5,865 nt of DNA, from assembly GCA_900546385.1 (NCBI GenBank), contig URCT01000136.1, positions 1 through 5,865 on the forward strand. The letters run 5' to 3'. The notes beneath the pieces were generated by a model. That model saw nothing but the letters and a program-made list of their open reading frames with translations, had not been told where the DNA came from and did not search any database. The position numbers were made by a program, and so were the translations under genes. Shown here piece after piece: positions 1 through 4,129 of the stretch. The stretch comes from an uncultured Eubacteriales bacterium. Lineage in GTDB: Bacteria; Bacillota; Clostridia; Oscillospirales; CAG-382. Position 1 is the stretch's first letter. Each line of letters starts with the position of its first letter.

Positions 1-138
1 TACGGCGGTAATTTTCTGTTGCACTTTCCCTAAGGTCACCCTCGGCAGACGTTATCTGTTATCCTTGCCCTGTGAAGCCCGGACTTTCCTCACATCAATC
101 CCTTTCGATGCATGACGCGCAGCTGTCCGGTACGGTAC
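1..138 (-). ncRNA. rnpB: RNase P RNA, 5' portion (3' end outside window)
   Basis: This is the catalytic RNA of ribonuclease P, which removes 5' leaders from precursor tRNAs. Read on the minus strand, it contains the conserved block GAGGAAAGTCCGGGC (91 down to 77). The CAGGGCAAGG-type segment and an AACG turn follow. Next come GTGCAACAGA (24 down to 15) and an ACCGCCG run at the window edge. These are in the order and spacing of the 5' half of bacterial type-A-like RNase P RNA. The start near 138 is inferred from the promoter 7 nt upstream. The GGACAGCTGC segment just inside the 5' end fits the P1/P2 region. The rest of the molecule, usually about 350-400 nt in total, lies beyond position 1. 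Recognition is from memory of the conserved blocks, without a covariance-model search. Confidence 0.93.
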
Positions 139-144
139 AGACGT

Positions 145-173
145 ATTATACCGTTTTTTTGCAAAAAAGTCAA
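145..173 (-). promoter_or_regulatory. sigma-A promoter of rnpB
   Basis: On the minus strand a -35 box TTGACT (173-168) and a perfect -10 box TATAAT (150-145) are separated by exactly 17 bp. The predicted start of transcription is at about 138, which agrees with the expected 5' end of RNase P RNA. A strong constitutive promoter is expected for this housekeeping RNA. Confidence 0.85.
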
Positions 174-209
174 GTCCCGTCCGACATTGTCGAAAAATTG
201 AAAAAGTTC

Positions 210-238
210 TTGAAAAAAGCGGTAATATCTGCTACAAT
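210..238 (+). promoter_or_regulatory. likely sigma-A promoter of the YgjP-type metallopeptidase gene
   Basis: A -35 box TTGAAA (210-215) and a -10 box TACAAT (233-238) are separated by 17 bp, each one mismatch from consensus. Transcription would begin at about 245-246. The -10 box contains the first two bases of the only nearby in-frame ATG (237-239). If the promoter is real, that ATG is not in the message. The promoter is divergent from the rnpB promoter and does not overlap it. Confidence 0.55.
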
Positions 239-998
239 GATTCCGGTGATTATCTTGACAGAAACCGTTTTCCTTGACAGTGGAAGTTTAACCTATGAGT
301 TTGTCCGAAAAAACGTCAAAAATATCAATTTACGCATCAGACGCGACGGGTCGGTACACGTTTCCGTGCCGCGTGCCGTTTCCAAAAGCGATGCCGAAGC
401 TTTTATTCGGAAAAAGGAAGCTTTTATCCGCGCGGCACAGGCAAAATTTGCCGCATTTCCATCTGCCAAACCAAAAGAAGCGCTTCTTGCGGACGGCACA
501 GTCCTTCCGATTTTGGGCGAACCGAAGACTGTGTCACTGGTTACTGCCGTTTTATATGAATCGGTGAGCGTGTCGGGAGATACACTTGCAATCGCTCTGC
601 GCCCGAACGCAAAGCCCGAACACGCCGTCTTTCTTCTTGAAAGCTATCTGAAACGCGCGTTTACTGCCAAAATCGATGCTGTCTGCCGCCGGGAATTTCC
701 GCGCTTTGCCGCAGTAAAACCCGACTTAGCGTTTCCGAAGATCGCCGTGCGCCGCATGACCTCACGCTACGGGAGCTGCAACGCGGCAAAGTGCGCCGTG
801 ACGTTTAACACCGTGCTGTACCATATGCCGGAGAGCTTGATCGAATATGTGGTTTGTCATGAATTTACGCATTTCTTTGTTCAGAACCATTCGGAGGCCT
901 TTTATCGCCGTTTGGCGTACTTTCTGCCGGATTGGCAAGAACGAAAGAAAGCTTTGGCGCTGTTTTGCTCCAAGTATCCGCAGATTTGGGAGCTTTGA
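237..998 (+). CDS. YgjP-like (DUF45) zinc metallopeptidase
   Basis: This is a predicted cytoplasmic metal-dependent peptidase of the YgjP/DUF45 family, related to SprT and M48-type folds; the physiological substrate is not established. Numbered from the ATG at 237 (253 residues), the N-terminal part has the family pattern of a Tyr-rich strand followed by NVKNINLRIRRDGSVHVSVP (residues 26-45). Next come the SRYGSC signature (176-181) and the zinc site HEFTH (His208, Glu209, His212), followed by QNHSEAFY with His218 and a PDW near residue 231. Both HExxH and the downstream NHSxxF are standard for the family. Length is normal. No signal peptide or membrane segment is seen. The start is uncertain: 237 is the outermost plausible one, but no ribosome binding site precedes it and a promoter -10 box covers it. 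GTG 246 or TTG 255 are alternatives, and TTG 255 best matches the usual family N-terminus. The open frame extends further upstream only as antisense of rnpB. Confidence 0.85.
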   Translation: MIPVIILTETVFLDSGSLTYEFVRKNVKNINLRIRRDGSVHVSVPRAVSKSDAEAFIRKKEAFIRAAQAKFAAFPSAKPKEALLADGTVLPILGEPKTVSLVTAVLYESVSVSGDTLAIALRPNAKPEHAVFLLESYLKRAFTAKIDAVCRREFPRFAAVKPDLAFPKIAVRRMTSRYGSCNAAKCAVTFNTVLYHMPESLIEYVVCHEFTHFFVQNHSEAFYRRLAYFLPDWQERKKALALFCSKYPQIWEL

Positions 999-1050
999 TA
1001 AAACTGTTTTTACCGGTCGTTGATGAAAATAACACGCTTTTTTCAAAATA

Positions 1051-1102
1051 TGACAAAATCTGACAAAAATTTACAATTAAGGTATTGCAATTCTTTACAA
1101 TT
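1051..1102. repeat. short direct repeats upstream of the lipoprotein promoter
   Basis: TGACAAAA occurs at 1051-1058 and 1061-1068, 10 bp apart, so both copies face the same side of the helix. TTTACAATT occurs at 1070-1078 and 1094-1102, 24 bp apart, the second copy lying between the -35 and -10 boxes. Together they could be operator half-sites. The region is AT-rich, so chance repeats are also plausible. The rest of 999-1084 shows no gene, and I found no clear terminator for the metallopeptidase gene there. Confidence 0.3.
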
Positions 1103-1113
1103 TACCGTACAAT
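1085..1113 (+). promoter_or_regulatory. sigma-A promoter of the small lipoprotein gene
   Basis: A -35 box TTGCAA (1085-1090) and a -10 box TACAAT (1108-1113) are spaced by 17 bp. Transcription would begin near 1120, giving a leader of about 88 nt before the ATG at 1208. The leader contains a hairpin at 1156-1176. Confidence 0.6.
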
Positions 1114-1149
1114 AAATTAACTTAATAGATATCCACATTTACTATTAAG

Positions 1150-1176
1150 AAAAAAGACGAACCGGTGTGATTCGTC
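1150..1176 (-). terminator. hairpin in the lipoprotein leader; terminator-like on the minus strand
   Basis: GACGAA (1156-1161) pairs with TTCGTC (1171-1176) around a 9-nt loop. On the minus strand the hairpin is followed at once by a run of six T (revcomp of the A-run 1150-1155), the form of an intrinsic terminator. On the plus strand it has no T-run and would be a leader hairpin ending about 31 nt before the start codon. The stem is only 6 bp, so termination would be weak. Confidence 0.35.
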
Positions 1177-1192
1177 CATTCAATTTGTTTTG

Positions 1193-1198
1193 AAAGGA
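1193..1198 (+). promoter_or_regulatory. ribosome binding site of the lipoprotein gene
   Basis: AAAGGA lies 9 nt before the ATG at 1208. It fixes this ATG as the start, in preference to the in-frame TTG at 1190, which precedes and overlaps the site. Confidence 0.7.
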
Positions 1199-1207
1199 AA
1201 AAACACG

Positions 1208-1417
1208 ATGAAAACGAAAATTTTAGCAGCTATCCTTGTTTCCGTTACGGCACTCACCGTTCTTGCTTCCTGCGGCCCTCTCAAAGAATGCGATATTTGC
1301 GGCAAAACCAAAATCTGCAAAACATCCGAGTTTTTGGGCGAAGAGATTGCCATTTGCGGCGATTGCGAAAAAGATCTCAACAACTTGGCAAGCGGATTGT
1401 CCGATTATTTCGGCTAA
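1208..1417 (+). CDS. small lipoprotein with a zinc-ribbon-like four-cysteine motif
   Basis: I do not recognise a named family. The 69-residue product starts with a lipoprotein signal peptide: MKTK, a hydrophobic stretch (residues 5-18), then the lipobox L19-A20-S21-C22. Cys22 would be lipidated and become the mature N-terminus, leaving a 48-residue protein anchored on the outer face of the membrane. The mature part has CDIC (28-31) and CGDC (50-53), spaced like the two knuckles of a zinc ribbon, plus Cys37 between them. A short acidic helix-like tail with LNNLASGLSDYF ends it. The gene has its own promoter and ribosome binding site and ends before a terminator, so it is probably monocistronic. 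A metal-binding or redox role outside the cell is an inference from the cysteines alone. The gene is clearly protein coding: signal peptide, lipobox and ribosome binding site agree. Confidence 0.8.
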   Translation: MKTKILAAILVSVTALTVLASCGPLKECDICGKTKICKTSEFLGEEIAICGDCEKDLNNLASGLSDYFG

Positions 1418-1466
1418 AATCCAGCTATAAGCCTTTTCGCGCAGCATTTACATGAAACCACGCACA

Positions 1467-1497
1467 AAAAGCGGCATCCTTTTCGGGTGCCGCTTTT
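1467..1497. terminator. bidirectional intrinsic terminator between convergent genes
   Basis: AAAAGCGGCATCC (1467-1479) pairs with GGGTGCCGCTTTT (1485-1497) over 13 bp, including one T-G pair, around a 5-nt loop TTTTC. Flanking A-run and T-run make it work in both directions. It ends the lipoprotein message (plus strand) and the isomerase message (minus strand, stop codon at 1515-1517). Confidence 0.9.
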
Positions 1498-1514
1498 CAT
1501 TATATGAAGCTAAT

Positions 1515-2282
1515 TCAGTTCAAACCCATGGACTTCAAATACTCGTAGCTCTTTTTTAAGCAAGCATACGGATCTTCGCCGTAGCAGTCGTCCTGTTCGA
1601 CGAACGCATATTCCACGCCGTTGTCGATCGATGTTTTGATGATGGCATCGAAATCCAACACACCGCTGCCGACGGGTGCATAGTAGTTTTTGCCGTCCTT
1701 GACGATCAAATCTTTATAATGAACACAAGGCGTGCGGCCGGCAAGCTTGTTCAGCCATTCGACCGGTTCGTATCCGCCGACCTTTACCCAGTGTGTGTCA
1801 AGCGTAAAGCCCATCTCACGCGGCGCAAAGGCTTCCGTCAGATAATCCATGCCGAGCTTGCCGTCAAACATCTTGAATTCGGCAGCGTGATTGTGGTACA
1901 TGAAGTATCCGCCCGCAGCGGCGATGCGCTTTGCGGCAGGAACAGCGTTTTCGATGAAAGATGTAAAGGTAGCGGCATTGGCATCCGGTGAAAACACGCC
2001 GGGCAGGGAACCGAGACCGATGTATTTACAGCCGAAAATTTTGTGGTCGGCAACCACTTTTTCCGGGTCGGCAAGGATTTTTTCGTAGTCATAGTGCGTA
2101 AGATCGCAGGTGAGGCCGTTGGCCTTTAACTGTTCGGCAAGCCATTCCGGTTCATAAGCGCAGGTTCCGGAAACCTGCACGGAGGTATAACCGATATCCG
2201 CGACTCGCTTAAGAGCGTCGGAAAAACCGTCTAAGGTTTGTGTTAACGTATGTAACGTGTATAGTTGCGCGCCGATTTTCAT
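1515..2282 (-). CDS. sugar phosphate isomerase/epimerase (xylose isomerase-like TIM barrel)
   Basis: This is a predicted cytoplasmic metal-dependent TIM-barrel enzyme of the AP_endonuc_2 / IolE-like superfamily, which interconverts or dehydrates sugars, sugar phosphates and inositol derivatives; the substrate cannot be read from the sequence. The product has 255 residues, normal for the family. Visible landmarks are the first strand MKIGAQLYTL, the IGYTSVQVSG strand (30-39), YHNHAAEF (129-136), LDTHW (161-165), HYKD (188-191) and VEQDD (228-232). Glu135, Asp162, His188 and Glu229 match the usual metal ligand positions. The ATG at 2282 is chosen because AAAGGAG lies 9 nt upstream and the protein then begins on the first barrel strand. 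The open frame upstream crosses the promoter region. The gene is monocistronic in this window and divergent from an AraC-type regulator, which is its likely controller. Confidence 0.9.
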   Translation of the reverse strand: MKIGAQLYTLHTLTQTLDGFSDALKRVADIGYTSVQVSGTCAYEPEWLAEQLKANGLTCDLTHYDYEKILADPEKVVADHKIFGCKYIGLGSLPGVFSPDANAATFTSFIENAVPAAKRIAAAGGYFMYHNHAAEFKMFDGKLGMDYLTEAFAPREMGFTLDTHWVKVGGYEPVEWLNKLAGRTPCVHYKDLIVKDGKNYYAPVGSGVLDFDAIIKTSIDNGVEYAFVEQDDCYGEDPYACLKKSYEYLKSMGLN

Positions 2283-2291
2283 AGTAAAAAA

Positions 2292-2298
2292 CTCCTTT
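2292..2298 (-). promoter_or_regulatory. ribosome binding site of the isomerase gene
   Basis: AAAGGAG on the minus strand lies 9 nt before the ATG at 2282. It decides this start over the longer open frame that runs to 2447. Confidence 0.85.
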
Positions 2299-2312
2299 GA
2301 ATTAAGTTTGTG

Positions 2313-2341
2313 TTGACATTTTCCGGTAACCGTATTATAAT
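2313..2341 (+). promoter_or_regulatory. consensus promoter of the AraC-family regulator gene
   Basis: The boxes TTGACA (2313-2318) and TATAAT (2336-2341) are both perfect consensus with a 17-bp spacer. Transcription would start near 2348, giving a leader of about 83 nt. The -10 box overlaps the -10 box of the opposing isomerase promoter. A perfect core promoter suggests that control is by repression or by promoter competition. Confidence 0.85.
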
Positions 2342-2362
2342 GGATATATAGAAGATTTGCAA
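2334..2362 (-). promoter_or_regulatory. promoter of the isomerase gene, overlapping the regulator promoter
   Basis: On the minus strand TTGCAA (2362-2357) and TATAAT (2339-2334) are spaced by 17 bp. Transcription would start near 2327, about 45 nt before the isomerase ATG. The ATTATAAT sequence at 2334-2341 supplies the -10 box for both directions. Confidence 0.7.
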
Positions 2363-2385
2363 TGCACAATTTTGCGATTTCGGCG

Positions 2386-2403
2386 GTTTTATTTGTATAA
2401 AAC
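2386..2403. promoter_or_regulatory. perfect inverted repeat in the regulator leader, possible operator
   Basis: GTTTTAT (2386-2392) and ATAAAAC (2397-2403) are perfect inverted copies around TTGT. The repeat lies downstream of the predicted regulator start site and upstream of the isomerase -35 box. A bound protein there could block regulator transcription or contact polymerase at the isomerase promoter. It could instead be a weak RNA hairpin ending 15 nt before the ribosome binding site. Confidence 0.4.
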
Positions 2404-2418
2404 AACTTTTTTGCACCG

Positions 2419-2426
2419 GGAGGTGA
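2419..2426 (+). promoter_or_regulatory. ribosome binding site deciding a TTG start for the regulator
   Basis: GGAGGTGA, a near-perfect Shine-Dalgarno sequence, is followed by the TTG at 2431, 7 nt after the GGAGG core. The GTG inside the site (2424) runs into a stop after two more codons. The first in-frame ATG is at codon 55, inside the conserved cupin domain, so the TTG is the start. Confidence 0.85.
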
Positions 2427-2430
2427 CGCT

Positions 2431-3189
2431 TTGAAGTTCAAATTCAAGCTTGTCTATGCGACCAAGCGGAATACGATTCCGTTTAAGCTCCAAGAGCCGC
2501 AGCTCGGCTTTAACGATCTTACTTTTGTTCACGAAGGACAGCTCTCGTATATTCTCGACGGAACAGCGGTGACCATCGGACCCGGCCAGGCCATGTATTG
2601 TCCGCAGGGCGGTTCGCGCTACCGCGTCAAAGGCACGGAAAACGCTGTTTACACCTCGCTCAATTTTCGCTGTGCACCCGAAAGCCGCCTGCCGCTGCCG
2701 TATCATCTCTATGAGACCGATTCGTATGATATGCGGTTCTATCTAAACAAAATCGTGGATCTTTACGAGCACGGCGGCGAATACGAAAAGGCCAAATGTG
2801 ATGCGCTGATGGCGCTTGTGGCTTTTACGCTGCTTGAAAATGTCACCGGCTCCGAAGAAAACAAATATGTGGCGGATATCAAGAATTACATTTCCTGTAA
2901 CTGGAACAAAAAGCTGACACTTGAGGAAATTGCCGCCTCTGCACATCTCAGTCCGTCGTACAGCTCGGCACTGTTCAAGGAAAGCACTGGCACCTCCATC
3001 ATGGATTATATCATCAATCTGCGTATTGTCAAGGCGTGCGATATGCTAAAATATTCCGACCGGTTAGTTTCGGAAATTGCCGAAAGCGTCGGGTTTTGCG
3101 ATATTTTTTATTTCAGCCGTATGTTCAAAAAGCATATGGGCGTGTCCCCGGCAAAATACCGCTCTGAAGAGAGAAATGGGTATACATAA
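2431..3189 (+). CDS. AraC-family transcriptional regulator (cupin plus AraC HTH)
   Basis: This is a predicted DNA-binding regulator that senses a small molecule, probably a sugar-related one. The 252-residue product has an N-terminal cupin-like sensor domain at about residues 15-90: FNDLTFVHEGQLSYILDGT, then the IGPGQAMYCPQGG turn. A linker rich in helices leads to a C-terminal double helix-turn-helix at about 148-246. The latter has the family signatures LTLEEIAASAHLSPSYSSALFK in pieces (162-183), TGTSIMDYI (186-194), RIVKACDML (198-206), EIAESVGFCDIFYFSR (215-230) and MGVSPAKYR (236-244). Start TTG 2431 is supported by a strong ribosome binding site. The gene is divergent from the isomerase with overlapping promoters, so autoregulation and control of the isomerase are likely. 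Control of the convergent glycyl radical operon is possible but that promoter is outside the window. Confidence 0.93.
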   Translation: MKFKFKLVYATKRNTIPFKLQEPQLGFNDLTFVHEGQLSYILDGTAVTIGPGQAMYCPQGGSRYRVKGTENAVYTSLNFRCAPESRLPLPYHLYETDSYDMRFYLNKIVDLYEHGGEYEKAKCDALMALVAFTLLENVTGSEENKYVADIKNYISCNWNKKLTLEEIAASAHLSPSYSSALFKESTGTSIMDYIINLRIVKACDMLKYSDRLVSEIAESVGFCDIFYFSRMFKKHMGVSPAKYRSEERNGYT

Positions 3190-3225
3190 AAAGCATCCCG
3201 GTTTTGAAAAATCGGGATGCTTTTT
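3188..3225. terminator. bidirectional intrinsic terminator between regulator and activase genes
   Basis: AAAAAGCATCCCG (3188-3200) pairs perfectly with CGGGATGCTTTTT (3213-3225), a 13-bp stem around a 12-nt loop. The A-run on one side and T-run on the other allow termination in both directions. The stem begins inside the regulator's stop codon (3187-3189) and lies 10 bp from the activase stop codon. Confidence 0.92.
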
Positions 3226-3235
3226 ATTAGCGGCT

Positions 3236-4120
3236 TTAGCCAACCTTAATACCGCGCTTAGAAAAACACGCTCTTGCTGCTTTTAACGCCGTTTCCTCCG
3301 GTAATACCGCAGGTGACTTGTTCTCTAAGCCAAGAGCCGCATATTTGCTCCCTGCGTAATTGTGATAGGGAAGCACGCGAACTTTTGTGATGTTGGAAAA
3401 ACGCGTTAAAAAATCTGCAATGTTTTCGGCTTCGCCGTCGTTATAACCCGGAACAAAGGGATAACGGATTTCGACGGGTACCTTCTTGTCAGACAAATAG
3501 TGCAGATTTTCAAGAATCTGCCGGTTGGAACGTCCGGTACAGCGGAGGTGAAGCTTCTCGTCAAGAGCCTTGATATCATACAGAAAAACATCTGTATACG
3601 CTAAAACAGCATCGATTGCTTCGTGCGGCACATCGCCGCATGTATCGACGGCTGTGTTTATGCCATTTTGCTTTAGAGCTTTTAGCAGTTCACCGCAAAA
3701 CGCAGCCTGTAACAGACATTCGCCACCGGAAAGCGTCACACCGCCGCCCGAATTGTCGTAAAACGCTTTGTCCTGCACCAGCACCGGCAGCAGCTTTTCG
3801 ACGGTGACCGTTTGGCCGTATAACTTCAAAGCACCGTTTATGCAAAGCGTTTCACAGCCGCCGCAGGCGCGGCAGGCTGTCCGCTCAAACCGGTGAACAC
3901 CGTCGGCTATCTTGTGCGCGCCGCTCGGGCAGTTGGCGGCACATAAGCCGCAGTTTGTGCATTTGTGCGCATAAAAGGCGAGCTGTGGCATTCCCGCTAA
4001 CCCTTCCGGATTATGGCACCACACACAGCGCAGCGGACAGCCCTTGAAAAACACGGTGGTGCGGATGCCGTCTCCGTCGTGAACGGCAAACCGCTTGATA
4101 TCAAAAATCGTTGCGGTCAT
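3236..4120 (-). CDS. glycyl radical enzyme activase (radical SAM, PflA-like with two extra 4Fe-4S clusters)
   Basis: This enzyme reductively cleaves S-adenosylmethionine and abstracts a hydrogen from the conserved glycine of its partner glycyl radical enzyme, encoded immediately upstream. The 294-residue product has the radical SAM motif GCPLRCVWC with Cys28, Cys32 and Cys35 for the catalytic cluster. Two ferredoxin-like clusters follow, Cys54/57/60/64 and Cys83/86/89/93. The GGGVTLSGGE segment (126-134) is the usual SAM-binding region, and DTCG (159-162) and PYHNYAGSKY (251-260) are also typical. The extra-cluster insert is found in activases of dehydratase, lyase and decarboxylase glycyl radical enzymes and is absent from classical PflA. 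It therefore argues against a plain pyruvate formate-lyase system. ATG 4120 is preceded by GAGGTG; the enzyme's stop codon overlaps this site and lies 7 nt away, so translation is probably coupled. GTG 4126 is an alternative start. Confidence 0.95.
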   Translation of the reverse strand: MTATIFDIKRFAVHDGDGIRTTVFFKGCPLRCVWCHNPEGLAGMPQLAFYAHKCTNCGLCAANCPSGAHKIADGVHRFERTACRACGGCETLCINGALKLYGQTVTVEKLLPVLVQDKAFYDNSGGGVTLSGGECLLQAAFCGELLKALKQNGINTAVDTCGDVPHEAIDAVLAYTDVFLYDIKALDEKLHLRCTGRSNRQILENLHYLSDKKVPVEIRYPFVPGYNDGEAENIADFLTRFSNITKVRVLPYHNYAGSKYAALGLENKSPAVLPEETALKAARACFSKRGIKVG

Positions 4121-4123
4121 AGG

Positions 4124-4129
4124 CACCTC
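4124..4129 (-). promoter_or_regulatory. activase ribosome binding site overlapping the upstream stop codon
   Basis: GAGGTG on the minus strand overlaps the TGA stop (4130-4128) of the glycyl radical enzyme gene and precedes the activase ATG by 3 nt. This arrangement suits translational coupling of the two proteins. Confidence 0.7.

Noticed and set aside
72..236. N-terminal extension of the metallopeptidase reading frame back to an ATG at 72
   Set aside because: It runs antisense through the 5' part of rnpB and both divergent promoters, has no ribosome binding site and no resemblance to the family's N-terminus.
255..279. Two TTGACA sequences (255-260 and 274-279) as -35 boxes
   Set aside because: Neither has a -10-like hexamer 16-18 bp downstream, and both lie at the beginning of the coding region.
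2283..2447. N-terminal extension of the isomerase reading frame up to 2447
   Set aside because: It crosses the ribosome binding site and both promoters; the barrel begins naturally at the ATG of 2282.
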